A stretch of DNA of 61,976 nucleotides, taken from contig JROS01000057.1 in assembly GCA_000769715.1 (NCBI GenBank), forward strand, positions 1-61,976, written 5' to 3'. Origin of the DNA: Desulfobulbus sp. Tol-SR (GTDB taxonomy: Bacteria; Desulfobacterota; Desulfobulbia; Desulfobulbales; Desulfocapsaceae). This document shows, piece by piece, positions 51,607-61,156 of this stretch. Position 1 is the first letter of the stretch. Each line of letters begins with the position of its first letter. The notes beneath the pieces are model-generated. The model searched no databases. It saw only the letters and a list, made by a program, of their open reading frames with translations, and was not told the origin of the DNA. Made by a program: the position numbers and the translations under genes.

Positions 51607-52848
51607 TCAACGACCGAGCATCGGCAGGTCGAGCCCCTTGTCCCGGGCGCACCGCACCGCCGCCTCGTAACCGGCGTCGGAGCCGTCACGCATCGCCTCG
51701 GTCTCGCGGTTGGGGCTGGCCACCGAGCCGGAATCGAGGTGGTCGCGGCCGATCACCACCGGCGCGCTCAGTTCGCCGTTGCGGACCATCTCGTTGAAGG
51801 CCAGTCCCAGCCGGTGCCGATCGCCGAGACCGACCCAGGCGATGCGGGCCGGCAGGCCCTGAAAGCGGATATGCTTACGCGCCATGTCGAGCCAGTTATG
51901 GAGATGGAGGTCATCCGGCAGGAGCTCCTTGACCTTGGCATCGGTCTTGTAGATATCCTCCGGGTCGCCGGACAGAGCGACCCAGCGGAACGGCCCCTTG
52001 CCGGTGCAGAACAGGTCGCGGATATAGGCCGGGACGAAGCCGGGGAAGGCGAAGGCCTCGCGCAGCCCGGTGTTGAAGGCTTCCTGGCGGATGTTGTTGC
52101 CGTAATCGAAGGTCGGGATGGCCATCGCGTGGAAGTCGAGCATCGCCCGAACCTGGGCGACCATCGACTGGCGGGCGGCCTCCATCACCAGGACCGGATC
52201 GCTGTGCTGCCGCTCCTCCCATTCGGCCACGGTCCAGCCCAGCGGCAGGTAGCCGTGGAGCGGATCATGGGCGCTGGTCTGGTCGGTGACCGCGTCCGGC
52301 CGGACGCCCATGGCGACGAGCTGGGGATAGATCTCGGCGGCATTGCCGAGGACGGCGACGGAGACCGCCTTATGCTCCCGGCAGGCATCGAGTACCAGCT
52401 GCAGGCCGTGTCCGAGGCTGTCGGCCTGGCGATCGAGATAGCCGGTGGCCAGGCGCTTGTCGATCCGTTCCTGGCGGCACTCGATGGCCAGCATCGAGGC
52501 CCCGGCGAACTTGGCGGCGAGCGGCTGGGCTCCGCCCATGCCGCCGAGACCGGCGGTGAGGATCCAGCGGCCGGCGAGATCGCCGCCGTAGTGCTTGCGG
52601 CCCAGCGCCACGAAGGTCTCGTAGGTCCCCTGGACGATGCCCTGACTGCCGATGTAGATCCAGGAGCCGGCGGTCATCTGGCCGAACATCATCAGGCCCT
52701 TGCGATCGAGCTCGTTGAAATGCTCCCAGGTCGCCCAGTGCGGCACCAGATTGGAATTGGCGATCAGCACCCGCGGCGATAAGCGGTGGGTGCGGAACAC
52801 CCCCACCGGCTTGCCGGACTGGATCAGCAGGGTCTCGTCGTCCGCCAT
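51607..52848 (-). CDS. hutU: Urocanate hydratase, shortened at N-terminus and internally
   Basis: A 413-residue urocanase, about 145 residues shorter than the normal 550-560. It starts at the point that is normally near residue 77 ([16 protein letters not shown]), so the N-terminal segment with the conserved YGGIG/RNW block is missing. Near the end the text jumps from [14 protein letters not shown] sequence ([11 protein letters not shown]) directly to [18 protein letters not shown]. The expected segment of about 70 residues with the glycine-rich GVGMG-SQH NAD+-binding block is missing. A Cys in the ARICWVGLG block of characterised urocanases is Ala here (ARIAWVGLG). The remaining body is well conserved. 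It is first in the hut operon. Probably inactive or misassembled. Confidence 0.8.
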   Translation of the reverse strand: MADDETLLIQSGKPVGVFRTHRLSPRVLIANSNLVPHWATWEHFNELDRKGLMMFGQMTAGSWIYIGSQGIVQGTYETFVALGRKHYGGDLAGRWILTAGLGGMGGAQPLAAKFAGASMLAIECRQERIDKRLATGYLDRQADSLGHGLQLVLDACREHKAVSVAVLGNAAEIYPQLVAMGVRPDAVTDQTSAHDPLHGYLPLGWTVAEWEERQHSDPVLVMEAARQSMVAQVRAMLDFHAMAIPTFDYGNNIRQEAFNTGLREAFAFPGFVPAYIRDLFCTGKGPFRWVALSGDPEDIYKTDAKVKELLPDDLHLHNWLDMARKHIRFQGLPARIAWVGLGDRHRLGLAFNEMVRNGELSAPVVIGRDHLDSGSVASPNRETEAMRDGSDAGYEAAVRCARDKGLDLPMLGR

Positions 52849-52869
52849 CTGCCTCTCACTCCATTTTCA

Positions 52870-52899
52870 TACAAACACTTTCCGGACCATCCCTGTCAA
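52870..52899 (-). promoter_or_regulatory. Possible hut operon promoter
   Basis: A perfect TTGACA (52899-52894) lies about 45 bases before the shortened hutU start. The -10 region is weak (TTTGTA at an 18-base spacing). It sits exactly where the missing N-terminal codons of a full-length hutU would be expected. Confidence 0.3.
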
Positions 52900-52990
52900 G
52901 CGGTCGCCCGCACAATTGCCGTACTCCTGCGGCCGGATCGCTCGTATCTTCAGCCCGGGGGCGAATTCCGGGCCATTCGATGCTCGCCGC

Positions 52991-53938
52991 CTACTGGGGC
53001 CAGAGGAAGGCGAGATACCCGCAATAGCCCCCGAAGAAGACCAGCCCTTCGAGCCGGCCGAGGCGCGGCCCGGTCATCAAAAACGGCAGCAGCAGGACGG
53101 AGGCACCGACCATGACGCCAAAATCGAACAGGTTGATGCCCCCGGCGGTCATCGGCGCCACCAGTGACGAAAACCCGAGGATTGCCAGGATGTTGAAGAT
53201 GTTGGAACCGATGATGTTCCCCAGGGCGATGTCGGGCTGGCGGCGGACGGCGGCGATGATCGAGGTCGCCAGTTCCGGCATGCTCGTGCCGAGGGCGACC
53301 ACGGTCAGGCCAATCACCGCCTCGCTGATCTGGAAGGCCCTGGCCACCTCGATGCTGTTGTCGACCAGCAGGCGGGAGCCGACGACCAGCGTCGCCAGGC
53401 CGCCGCCGATCAGCACCAGGTCGACCGCCCAGTGCTTGGTCGCCTTCGGCACGCTGGTGGCAAACTCGTTCTCCACCTCCGCCTCGGCGCCCTTGCGCGC
53501 CATCATCACGTTAAAAATGGTATAGACGACGATGCCGGCAAACAGCAGCCCGCCCTCGAACCGCCCCAGCCGCCCATCGGACAGCAATACCGGCACCAGG
53601 ACCGTGGCGAGGATCATGATCGGCACATCGACCTTGATCAGCTGCAGATGGACGCTGATGGGGCAGATGACCGCCGAAAGGCCGAGGATAACGGCAATAT
53701 TGAGGATATTGGATCCGACCACGTTGCCGACGGCAACATCGCCCTGGCCGGCCAACGCCGCCTTCAGGCTGACCGCCAGCTCCGGCGAACTGGTGCCGAA
53801 GGCCACGACCGTCAGGCCGATCACCAGCGGGGTCAGGCCGGCCCGGGCGGCCAGCGAGGCGCTGCCCTTGACCAGCAACTCCGCCCCGCCGAACAGCAGC
53901 ACGAGCGCGACAACGATGAGGGTATACGGCAGGATCAT
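52991..53938 (-). CDS. Calcium/sodium antiporter (CaCA/YrbG family)
   Basis: A 315-residue, ten-helix inner-membrane exchanger. Its two inverted repeats carry the family signatures: GTSSPELAVSL with GNVVGSNILN in the first, GTSMPELATSI with GNIIGSNIFN in the second. They hold the ion-binding acidic and polar residues. I chose the ATG at 53938 (GGAG eight bases upstream); the frame to 54097 has no ribosome site. It may export Ca2+ in exchange for Na+ or H+. It lies upstream of hutU on the same strand, separated by about 140 bases, probably independently expressed. Confidence 0.88.
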   Translation of the reverse strand: MILPYTLIVVALVLLFGGAELLVKGSASLAARAGLTPLVIGLTVVAFGTSSPELAVSLKAALAGQGDVAVGNVVGSNILNIAVILGLSAVICPISVHLQLIKVDVPIMILATVLVPVLLSDGRLGRFEGGLLFAGIVVYTIFNVMMARKGAEAEVENEFATSVPKATKHWAVDLVLIGGGLATLVVGSRLLVDNSIEVARAFQISEAVIGLTVVALGTSMPELATSIIAAVRRQPDIALGNIIGSNIFNILAILGFSSLVAPMTAGGINLFDFGVMVGASVLLLPFLMTGPRLGRLEGLVFFGGYCGYLAFLWPQ

Positions 53939-54050
53939 GCAGAGAACTCCAGTCAATATTGATATTGGTTGCGTGCAACGCACACTGCAGACAGTGTAGT
54001 CACGCCAGCCGGCACAATCAACCGCGAGGATAAACCGGCCAGTCCGGCGG

Positions 54051-55073
54051 TCACAGCCGGTCGCGGTATTTCCGCAGCAGACCCCGCAGCTGGTCATAGC
54101 TCAGGCCGAGGAGGGAGGCCGCCTGGCGTTGGTTGAATCGCCCCTCTTCCAGGGCCCGGCGCAGCAGGGAGAGCTCGAGTTGCTCCACTGCCGGGCGGAG
54201 CGGGAGGAGTTCCGGCTCCGCCGGCGCGGCAGCCGTGCCGGCGCCGGCGGCAACCGGGTCGATCGGCATCGTGCCGAACGGGGAGCGGAAGGGATCGAAA
54301 TCGATCGCGTCGATGACATCGCCGTCGGCCCGGTACACCGCCCGCTCGACGACGTTCTTCAACTCCCGCACATTGCCCGGCCAGTGGTGGGCCTCGAGCG
54401 CCTGCGCCGCCCGGTGAGAGAAGGTCGGCAGGGTCGGACGGCCGAGCTCGAAGGCCATCCGGCCGGCGAAATGGCCCGCCAGCAGCAGGATATCCTCTTC
54501 CCGCAGCCGGAGCGGCGGCAGAAAGAGGACCTCGAAGGAGAGCCGATCGAGCAGATCCGCCTTGAATGTGCCCCGGGCGGCCATCGCCGCCAGATCGGCA
54601 TGGGTGGCGCCGATGATCCGGACATCGACCTCGACCGGAGCCGAGCCGCCAACCCGCTCAAAGGAGCCGTATTCCACCACCCGCAGGATCTTTTCCTGGA
54701 CCTCGAGCGGGATCGCGCCGATCTCGTCGAGGAACAAGGTGCCGTTGTCCGCGGCCTCGAACCGCCCCTTGCGGCGGCTGTCGGCACCGGTGAAGGCCCC
54801 TTTTTCATGGCCGAACAGTTCCGCTTCGATCAGGGTCGGCGCCAGGGTGGCACAGTTCAGGGTCACCAGGGGGCCCTGCCACCGCCGCGACAGATAGTGC
54901 AGGCGACCGGCCGCCAGTTCCTTGCCGGTCCCCCGCTCGCCGATCAGCAGCACCGGCCGTTCCACCGGGGCGACCCGGGACAGCCGCTCCTGGAAATCGA
55001 GAAAGCGCTCCGACTGGCCAAGGGCCTCGCCGGCGCCGGCGATGGACGATTCGCGCTCAGTTGTCTCAGGCAT
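54051..55073 (-). CDS. pspF: PspF-type sigma-54 enhancer-binding activator
   Basis: A 340-residue AAA+ activator. It has Walker A GERGTGKE near residue 46, the sigma-54 contact loop GAFTGA, Walker B GTLFLDEIGAIPLE, and a C-terminal Fis-type HTH (NQRQAASLLGLSYDQLRGLLRKY). There is no receiver domain, as expected for PspF, whose activity is held back by PspA. A low-complexity Ala/Pro stretch lies before the HTH. The ATG at 55073 has GGAG six bases upstream and is preferred to 55079. It is divergent from pspA, with the sigma-54 promoter between. Confidence 0.93.
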   Translation of the reverse strand: MPETTERESSIAGAGEALGQSERFLDFQERLSRVAPVERPVLLIGERGTGKELAAGRLHYLSRRWQGPLVTLNCATLAPTLIEAELFGHEKGAFTGADSRRKGRFEAADNGTLFLDEIGAIPLEVQEKILRVVEYGSFERVGGSAPVEVDVRIIGATHADLAAMAARGTFKADLLDRLSFEVLFLPPLRLREEDILLLAGHFAGRMAFELGRPTLPTFSHRAAQALEAHHWPGNVRELKNVVERAVYRADGDVIDAIDFDPFRSPFGTMPIDPVAAGAGTAAAPAEPELLPLRPAVEQLELSLLRRALEEGRFNQRQAASLLGLSYDQLRGLLRKYRDRL

Positions 55074-55112
55074 ATTCATCTCCGCACTGTATCTTACACC
55101 ATTTTTTGGTTT

Positions 55113-55141
55113 ATTTTACCATTTATCAGGATAATTGACCA
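55113..55141 (-). promoter_or_regulatory. Possible sigma-70 promoter of pspF
   Basis: TGGTCA (55141-55136), a 17-base spacer and TAAAAT (55118-55113) on the minus strand, about 40 bases before the pspF start. Four of six matches in the -35 box; moderate support. Confidence 0.35.
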
Positions 55142-55216
55142 CACATTAGCTGCCAGATACACCCTGTCACAAACCTATGTCACGGTATTTACATCATATT
55201 CTTAGTACTATTTTAC

Positions 55217-55233
55217 CTGGCACACTTCATGCT
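55217..55233 (+). promoter_or_regulatory. Sigma-54 (-24/-12) promoter of pspABC
   Basis: CTGGCACACTTCATGCT matches the sigma-54 pattern: GG at -24 and GC at -12 with the exact 10-base spacing, and TGGCAC intact. The start of transcription would be near 55245, upstream of the ribosome site and ATG of pspA. PspF is encoded divergently, so enhancer sites should be within 55.08-55.21 kb. Confidence 0.85.
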
Positions 55234-55274
55234 TGATCAATAGTGCCACACCATTCAACCACAGGAGGATGACC

Positions 55275-55955
55275 ATGGGAGTTTTCACGCGATTCAGGGA
55301 TATCGTGAGTTCGAACATCAATGCGATGCTCGACCGGGCCGAAGATCCGGAAAAGATGATCAAGCTGATGATCCGGGAAATGGAGGACACCCTGGTCGAA
55401 CTGAAGGTGTCCTGCGCCGGGGTGATCGCCGGACGCAAGAAGGCCGAGCGGCGACTGGACGAGGTCGCGGCCCGCGCCCAGATGTGGGCCGAACGGGCGG
55501 CCCTCGCCGTCCGCCGCGGCAAGGACGATCTGGCCCGCGAGGCGCTGCTCGAAAAGCGCCGCTTCACCGAGATGGCCGAGGCGTTGCGTGGCGAAATCGC
55601 CGATCACGGCGGCCTGATCGAACAGTACCGGCACGACATGGTGGAACTGGAAGACAAGCTCGCCACCGCCAAGGAAAAACGCAGCCTGCTGGTCCAGCGC
55701 CACCGCCGGGCCGCCGGCAAGAAAAGGGCGCAGGAGGATATCCGCCGCATGGACAGCAGCGAGAGCATGGCCCGCTTCGAAAAACTGGAAAGCCGGATCG
55801 AGCAGATGGAGGCCGAGGCCGACCTCGTCAACTTCGGCCGCAAGCCCGCCGTCGACGAGCGGTTCGACGATCTCGGCCGGGATGACGAGATCGAAAAGGA
55901 ACTTGAAAAGATCAAGGCCGGTACCTACAGTGCTGATACCACCTCGGCACAGTAG
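55275..55955 (+). CDS. pspA: Phage-shock protein A (PspA/IM30)
   Basis: A 226-residue PspA. The N-terminal amphipathic helix starts MGVFTRFRDIVSSNINAM. A long coiled coil follows (about 25-190, Glu/Arg/Ala rich, e.g. EDPEKMIKLMIREMEDTLVE). It stabilises the inner membrane as oligomers, and binds and inhibits PspF. The ATG at 55275 has AGGAGG six bases upstream and lies after the predicted transcription start; a frame opening at 55233 begins before that start, so it is excluded. A short acidic C-terminal part includes DERFDDLGRDDEIEKEL. Confidence 0.93.
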   Translation: MGVFTRFRDIVSSNINAMLDRAEDPEKMIKLMIREMEDTLVELKVSCAGVIAGRKKAERRLDEVAARAQMWAERAALAVRRGKDDLAREALLEKRRFTEMAEALRGEIADHGGLIEQYRHDMVELEDKLATAKEKRSLLVQRHRRAAGKKRAQEDIRRMDSSESMARFEKLESRIEQMEAEADLVNFGRKPAVDERFDDLGRDDEIEKELEKIKAGTYSADTTSAQ

Positions 55956-55990
55956 TCCCGCACCCCTTCATCCCGACGGAGCAACCCGCC

Positions 55991-56242
55991 ATGAACACTG
56001 TCATCGCTGTCGCCATTGTCTTCGGATCGATCGTCACGATGGTCGCCCTCGTCTGCGGCACCGTCCTGGCCCTGGTCAAGGCCCGCCGGGAGGGACTGTC
56101 CCCGTCCGGGCGCAAGGCCCGGGCCGATGAGGCGGCAGTGATCCAGGAACTGTACCAGGGCCTGTCACGCATGGAAAAACGGGTCGAAGCCCTTGAAACG
56201 ATCCTGATGGAAGGTCAGGGAAAGGATGGGTATACACGATGA
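55991..56242 (+). CDS. pspB: PspB-like membrane protein
   Basis: An 83-residue protein with one N-terminal transmembrane helix (VIAVAIVFGSIVTMVALVCG) and a charged cytoplasmic coiled coil (LYQGLSRMEKRVEALETIL), the PspB layout. In enterobacteria PspB and PspC sense envelope stress and relieve PspA inhibition of PspF. It lies 35 bases after pspA and overlaps pspC by 4 bases. Confidence 0.85.
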   Translation: MNTVIAVAIVFGSIVTMVALVCGTVLALVKARREGLSPSGRKARADEAAVIQELYQGLSRMEKRVEALETILMEGQGKDGYTR

Positions 56243-56619
56243 GAATCTACGGTAACGACGGAAGAGGCCTGTACCGGTCACGGGACGGGGTCCTGCTCGG
56301 GGTCTGCCGCGGGGTGGCCGATTATTTCGACCTCTCGGTGTTCTGGATCCGCCTGGCGGTGGTGCTCGTCTTTCTGTTGAGCGGTTTCTGGCCGGTGCTC
56401 GGCATCTACCTGGTTGCCGCCCTGTTGATGAAGCCCAGCCCGGTCCGGCCGATCGAGTCCGAGGACGAGCAGGAGTTCTACGACAGCTATGTCCATTCGC
56501 CGCGCAGCGCCGCCCAGCGGCTGAGAAGGCAGTTCGACAACCTCGAGCGGCGGATCCGGCGGATGGAGAGCACCATCACCGGCAAGGACTACGACTGGGA
56601 GCGCCGCTTCAATTCCTGA
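56239..56619 (+). CDS. pspC: PspC-domain protein
   Basis: A 126-residue protein. The PspC domain begins GLYRSRDGVLLGVCRGVADYF and has a hydrophobic segment (FWIRLAVVLVFLLSGFWPVLGIYLVAALLM), typical of the stress sensor that pairs with PspB. The C-terminal part is a charged helix (AQRLRRQFDNLERRIRRMES). The start overlaps pspB by 4 bases (ATGA). It is followed 11 bases later by a perfect 13-base-pair hairpin. Confidence 0.88.
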   Translation: MRIYGNDGRGLYRSRDGVLLGVCRGVADYFDLSVFWIRLAVVLVFLLSGFWPVLGIYLVAALLMKPSPVRPIESEDEQEFYDSYVHSPRSAAQRLRRQFDNLERRIRRMESTITGKDYDWERRFNS

Positions 56620-56629
56620 GCCCCCCACC

Positions 56630-56660
56630 GGCGGCGGCGACCCAGTCGGTCGCCGCCGCC
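56630..56660. terminator. Perfect 13-bp hairpin between pspC and hoxH
   Basis: GGCGGCGGCGACC pairs with GGTCGCCGCCGCC around a 5-base CAGTC loop. It separates the convergent psp and hox operons. There is no T-run, so termination would depend on the very stable stem or on Rho. Confidence 0.5.
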
Positions 56661-56732
56661 CCCTCATCATGACCGCGGCGGCCTTGTCGCGGTCTTCGGC
56701 GCCCTCCACCCTGCCGCAATCGGGCAGACAAT

Positions 56733-58157
56733 TCAGGATCGGGAGATTTCCCGCAGGATCGAACCGTCGGGCCGCCGCAGCCGCACGACCAGCGGCATCC
56801 GGCCGATGGCATGGGTCGAACAGCTCAGGCAGGGGTCGAAGGCCCGGATGACCGCCTCCAGCCGGTTGAGCGCCCCTTCCGGCACCTCGGCGGCGGTGAT
56901 GAAGCGGTGGGCGACCTGGAGCACGCCCCGGTTCATCGCCAGGTTGTTGTGGCCGGTGGCGACGATCAGGTTGGCCCAGGTCATCAGGCCGTTGTCGTCG
57001 ACCCGGTAATGATGGATCAGGGTGCCCCGCGGCGCCTCGACGCAGCCCACCCCTTCGGGGAAGTTGGGCTGGGCCAGGGCCCGGATCCGGGCCCCGGTGA
57101 GGGCCGGTTGCGCCACCAGTTCCCCGATGGTCTCAATGCCGTAGAGGATTTCGATCAGGCGGGCGTAATGATTATGGAACGAGCTCGACACCGGGCCGCG
57201 CTCGAGGCTCCGGAATTCGGCCCACTCCCGGTCGGCCAGCGGTGTGCCGCAGCCGTTGCAGACATTGAGGCGGGCGGCGGGACCGACCCGGTAGAGGCCG
57301 TCGGGGTAGCCCAGCGGCCGGTAGTAGGGGAATTTGAGGTAGGACCAGGGCTCCGCCGCCTCGCCGATATGCTGCCGATAATCGACCGGGTCGATGGCGT
57401 CGGCGACGATCCCCCCGGTGGCGTCGATGATCCGCAGCCGGCCCTGGACATGGTCGAGCTTGCCGTCGCCATCGACCATCCCCATGTACAGGGAGGGAAA
57501 TCTGGCGAAGGTCTCGATCTCGGCGCTGAAATCGCCCAGCGCCTGCTTGAACAGCGCCAGCGTCCGGGTGATGATCGCCAGGGCCTCCGGCAGCATCCGC
57601 CGGATCGCCTCCCGATGTTCCCCACTGAGGGCGGCATCGACCCCGCCCGGCACCACCCAGGCGGGATGGATGCGCCTGCCGCCGACCATCTCGATGACCT
57701 GCTGGCCGAATTGCCGCAGCCGGATGCCGTCCCGGACGAGGTCGGGATGGGCCGCGACCAGCCCAACGATATTGCGTCGGGCCGGGTCGGCGTCCATGCC
57801 CAGCAGCAGATCCGGCGCCGACAGGTAGAAGAAGCTGAGGGCGTGCGACTGGATGAAGGCGCCGCAGTTGCACAGGCGGCGGAGCAGGACCGCCGTTTCG
57901 GGCGGGTGCACGCCGAGGATGGCGTCGCCGGCCCTGCCGGAAGCGAGGGCATGGCTGACCGGGCAGATGCCGCAGATCCGCTCGGTGATCGCCGGCATCT
58001 CGTAGAACGGCCGGCCCTCGGTCAGTTTCTCGAAGCCGCGGAACTGAGTCACCTGAAACCGGGCGTCACGCACCCCGCCTTCGTCGTCGAGATCGATGGT
58101 GATGATGCCGTGCCCCTCGATCCGCGTCACCGGTTCGATGGTGATCCTGTCCCCCAT
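56733..58157 (-). CDS. hoxH: NAD-linked [NiFe] hydrogenase large subunit
   Basis: A 474-residue hydrogenase large subunit. The two Ni-Fe ligand pairs are in ERICGICPVSHALASG and DPCLSCSTH. After the last His there are about 23 residues (AIGRMPLVVRLRRP...), which would be removed by a maturation protease. Group 3d (HoxH) is favoured over group 1 because all diaphorase subunits are encoded upstream and there is no signal peptide on the small subunit. It catalyses reversible H2 oxidation. It is 34 bases after hoxY and last in the operon. Confidence 0.92.
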   Translation of the reverse strand: MGDRITIEPVTRIEGHGIITIDLDDEGGVRDARFQVTQFRGFEKLTEGRPFYEMPAITERICGICPVSHALASGRAGDAILGVHPPETAVLLRRLCNCGAFIQSHALSFFYLSAPDLLLGMDADPARRNIVGLVAAHPDLVRDGIRLRQFGQQVIEMVGGRRIHPAWVVPGGVDAALSGEHREAIRRMLPEALAIITRTLALFKQALGDFSAEIETFARFPSLYMGMVDGDGKLDHVQGRLRIIDATGGIVADAIDPVDYRQHIGEAAEPWSYLKFPYYRPLGYPDGLYRVGPAARLNVCNGCGTPLADREWAEFRSLERGPVSSSFHNHYARLIEILYGIETIGELVAQPALTGARIRALAQPNFPEGVGCVEAPRGTLIHHYRVDDNGLMTWANLIVATGHNNLAMNRGVLQVAHRFITAAEVPEGALNRLEAVIRAFDPCLSCSTHAIGRMPLVVRLRRPDGSILREISRS

Positions 58158-58191
58158 GGCGACTCCTCCCCTTGTTGATTCTCCGTCAATC

Positions 58192-58758
58192 CTAGGCCCC
58201 GAAACGGCTGCGGCCGCCGATCTCCGGGGTCCGTCCCGCCACCAGTTCGGTCAGCAGCCAGGCGATCACCGCCGCCGCCGGGGGGCAGCCGGGGACAAAG
58301 ACATCGACCGGGACGAACTCGTGAACCGGCCTGGCGGTCGGGCACAGCCGGGGCACCCCGGTGAAGGCGAAAGCGGGGCGTTCCGCGGCGGCCCCGTCGC
58401 CTGCGGCCGGGTGGCGGTCGGCGTTGTCGACATAGGCCCGGGCGATGACCGCTTCGACCGGAAAGCGGTTGCGCATCGCCGGGACATTGGCGGTCACCGC
58501 GCAGTCGCCGAAGGACACGAGGATGCCGGTCCGCTCCCGGATCTCCAGGATATGCCGGCGGTCGGCCTCGCTGCCCACCGCCCCCTCCACCAGGGTGACG
58601 TCCGCCCGCGCTGGAAAATCCTTGACATCGACCAGGGGCCCGTAGACCATCTCCACCCCGGCCAGGATGTCGAGCAGGGCCTCGTCGAGATCGAGCAGCG
58701 ACATGTGGCAGCCGGAACAGCCGTCGAGCCAGGTGGTCGCCAGGCGGAGCCGATTCAT
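58192..58758 (-). CDS. hoxY: NAD-linked [NiFe] hydrogenase small subunit
   Basis: A 188-residue HoxY-type small subunit with one proximal [4Fe-4S] cluster: cysteines in [24 protein letters not shown] and PGCPPAA. It has no Tat signal, consistent with the cytoplasmic bidirectional type. The start ATG at 58758 overlaps the hoxU stop by 4 bases; longer frames in this register run into hoxU. It connects the Ni-Fe site of HoxH to the HoxU clusters. Confidence 0.92.
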   Translation of the reverse strand: MNRLRLATTWLDGCSGCHMSLLDLDEALLDILAGVEMVYGPLVDVKDFPARADVTLVEGAVGSEADRRHILEIRERTGILVSFGDCAVTANVPAMRNRFPVEAVIARAYVDNADRHPAAGDGAAAERPAFAFTGVPRLCPTARPVHEFVPVDVFVPGCPPAAAVIAWLLTELVAGRTPEIGGRSRFGA

Positions 58759-59513
58759 CGCTCGTCCCTCCTTTCCCGCATCATCTGCAGATAGGGCAGG
58801 AAGCGGCGGCGCCTGCTGATCTCGGCCACCGACCGGCCCTTCTCGGTCAGGGCCCCGGTGGGGCAGACCTGGACGCATTTGCCGCAACTCGTGCAGGTCT
58901 CCGAGGTCCCCCAGGGCTGGTTGAGATCGATGATGACCTGCGAGGTGATGCCGCGGCCCATGACATCCCAGGTGTGGGCCCCCTCGATCTCGTCGCAGAC
59001 CCGGACGCAGCGGAGGCAGAGGACACAGCGGTTGTGATCGACGCAGAACCGCTCGTGCGAGGCGTCGACCGGATAGCCCGGATAGAGATAGGGATAGCGG
59101 ACATGCGACACCCCCAATTCCACCGCCAGGTCCTGCAGTTCGCAGTGGCCGTTGGAAACACAGACCGAGCAGACGTGGTTGCGCTCGGTGAACAGCAACT
59201 CGAGGATCTTGCGGCGGTAGGCGACGACCCGCTCGGAGGTCGTGACCACCTCCATATCCTGGCGGGGATAGGTGACGCAGGCCGGCTGTAGCCTGGCGCT
59301 GCCCTTGATCTCGACGATGCACAGCCGGCAGGCGCCGCGTTCCGACAGCCCGTCGAGATGGCAGAGGGTGGGGATGGCGATGCCGTTCTGCCGCGCCACG
59401 ATCAGGATCGATTCATCCGCCCGGGCGCTGACATCGCGGCCGTCGATGCGGAAGGTCAGCACGCGGGAGGGGTTGAGGTCGGAACGGACCTTCTTCGGAA
59501 ACTCTGGGCTCAT
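58755..59513 (-). CDS. hoxU: Diaphorase iron-sulfur subunit HoxU
   Basis: A 252-residue NuoG-like ferredoxin-type subunit. It has an N-terminal [2Fe-2S] domain (cysteines in [15 protein letters not shown]), a HCxxxC-type cluster ([15 protein letters not shown]), and two C-terminal [4Fe-4S] motifs ([11 protein letters not shown] and [14 protein letters not shown]). It carries electrons from HoxY to HoxF. It overlaps hoxF and hoxY by 4 bases each, so the operon is fully coupled. Confidence 0.93.
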   Translation of the reverse strand: MSPEFPKKVRSDLNPSRVLTFRIDGRDVSARADESILIVARQNGIAIPTLCHLDGLSERGACRLCIVEIKGSARLQPACVTYPRQDMEVVTTSERVVAYRRKILELLFTERNHVCSVCVSNGHCELQDLAVELGVSHVRYPYLYPGYPVDASHERFCVDHNRCVLCLRCVRVCDEIEGAHTWDVMGRGITSQVIIDLNQPWGTSETCTSCGKCVQVCPTGALTEKGRSVAEISRRRRFLPYLQMMRERRDER

Positions 59514-61156
59514 ACGACCTCCCCGGCGGCGCTACAGGCCCCGGCCAGGCAGCGCCGCTCGTGGATATGGGCGTGGTACTCGTCGCGGAAATATTTCAGC
59601 GTCGTCAGCACCGGATTGGGCGAGCTCTGGCCCAGGCCGCAGAGGCTGGTGTGCCTGACCAGATCGCAGAGATCCTCCAGGGTCGCCTGATCGGCCGGGG
59701 TCGCCTGACCGGCGGTGATCCGGGCCAGCAGATCGTGGATCTGCCGCGTCCCCACCCGGCACGGCACGCACTTGCCGCAGGATTCGGTCATGCAGAATTC
59801 CATGAAGAACCGGGCGACATCGACCATGCAGGCGCTGTCGTCGATGACGATCATCCCGCCCGAGCCCATGATCGACCCGACCTGGGCCAGGGACTCGTAG
59901 TCCACCGGCATGTCGAGGAACTGCGAGGGGATGCAGCCGCCGGAGGGGCCGCCGGTCTGGACCGCCTTGAACCGTCGGCCACCGGGGATGCCGCCGCCGA
60001 TCTCGAAGACGATGTCGCGCAGCGTCGTCCCCATCGGCACCTCGATCAGGCCGGTGTTGACCACCTTGCCGGCCAGGGCGAAGACCTTGGTACCCCGGCT
60101 CTTCTCGGTCCCGATCGCCGAAAACCAGGCGGCCCCGTTGCGGATGATCGGCGCCACGTTGGCGAAGGTCTCGACGTTGTTGATCAGGGTGGGGTGCTCC
60201 CACAGGCCGAATTCGGCCGGGAACGGCGGCCGCGGCCGGGGTCGGCCCATGCGGCCCTCGATCGAGGCGATCAGCGCCGTCTCCTCGCCGCAGACGAAGG
60301 CCCCCGCCCCCAGCCGCACCTTGATGTGGAAGGTGAACGGGGTGTGGAAGATGCCGTTGCCCAGCAGCCCCAGCCGTTCGGCCTGGGCCAGGGCGTGACG
60401 GACCCGCTTGACCGCCAGCGGGTATTCGGCCCGGACATAGATGAAGCCCTGGCTGGCGCCTATGGCGTAGCCGGCGATGGCCATGCCCTCGATGACCCGA
60501 TGCGGGTCGCTCTCGAGGACGCTGCGGTCCATGAAGGCCCCGGGGTCGCCCTCGTCGGCGTTGCAGATCACGAATTTGAGCGAATCGCCGGCCTTCGCCA
60601 CCGCCGTCCATTTCAGCCCGGCGGGGAAACCGGCCCCGCCCCGGCCCCGCAGGCCGCTGTGGCCCACCTCGTCGATCACCTCCTGGCGGCTCATCCCGGT
60701 GAGGGCGCGATGGAGGCCGTGATAGCCGGCGGCGGCGATATACTCCTCGATCCGTTCGGGATCGATGCGGCCGCAGTTTTCGGTGACGATGCGGGTCTGG
60801 CGTTGAAAAAAGGCCATATCGCCCGAACAGCGCAGGCGTTCGACCGGACTGCCGCCCAGGGCGTCGACAATGGCAGCCGCATCCGCCGCCTGCACCCCCT
60901 GGTAGCGGGTCGCGCCGTCATCGACCGCGACCAGCGGTCCGGCGGCGCACAGGCCGAGACAGCCGACGCCCTTGACCTGGCAGCGGCCTGCGAGTCCGCG
61001 CCGGGCAACCTCCGCCTCCAGCGCCTGCTTCACCTCGCCGCTGCCGCACGACAGGCAGCCGGCGGCCATGCAGACGTGGACCTGGTGGCGGAAACCGTCC
61101 CGCCGGTCCTGTTCATCCCGGGCGATCCGGTGCAGATCTTCACTATGCAGGATCAT
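59510..61156 (-). CDS. hoxF: NAD+/FMN diaphorase subunit HoxF
   Basis: A 548-residue NuoF-like subunit binding NAD(H) and FMN. It has the nucleotide loop [16 protein letters not shown], the FMN-site [14 protein letters not shown], and a C-terminal [4Fe-4S] motif [12 protein letters not shown]. The first about 110 residues are a thioredoxin-like [2Fe-2S] domain (CMAAGCLSC and CLGLCAAGP) fused in front, common in HoxF/HndC-type proteins. It is the site of NAD+ reduction. It overlaps hoxE by 14 bases. Confidence 0.93.
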   Translation of the reverse strand: MILHSEDLHRIARDEQDRRDGFRHQVHVCMAAGCLSCGSGEVKQALEAEVARRGLAGRCQVKGVGCLGLCAAGPLVAVDDGATRYQGVQAADAAAIVDALGGSPVERLRCSGDMAFFQRQTRIVTENCGRIDPERIEEYIAAAGYHGLHRALTGMSRQEVIDEVGHSGLRGRGGAGFPAGLKWTAVAKAGDSLKFVICNADEGDPGAFMDRSVLESDPHRVIEGMAIAGYAIGASQGFIYVRAEYPLAVKRVRHALAQAERLGLLGNGIFHTPFTFHIKVRLGAGAFVCGEETALIASIEGRMGRPRPRPPFPAEFGLWEHPTLINNVETFANVAPIIRNGAAWFSAIGTEKSRGTKVFALAGKVVNTGLIEVPMGTTLRDIVFEIGGGIPGGRRFKAVQTGGPSGGCIPSQFLDMPVDYESLAQVGSIMGSGGMIVIDDSACMVDVARFFMEFCMTESCGKCVPCRVGTRQIHDLLARITAGQATPADQATLEDLCDLVRHTSLCGLGQSSPNPVLTTLKYFRDEYHAHIHERRCLAGACSAAGEVV

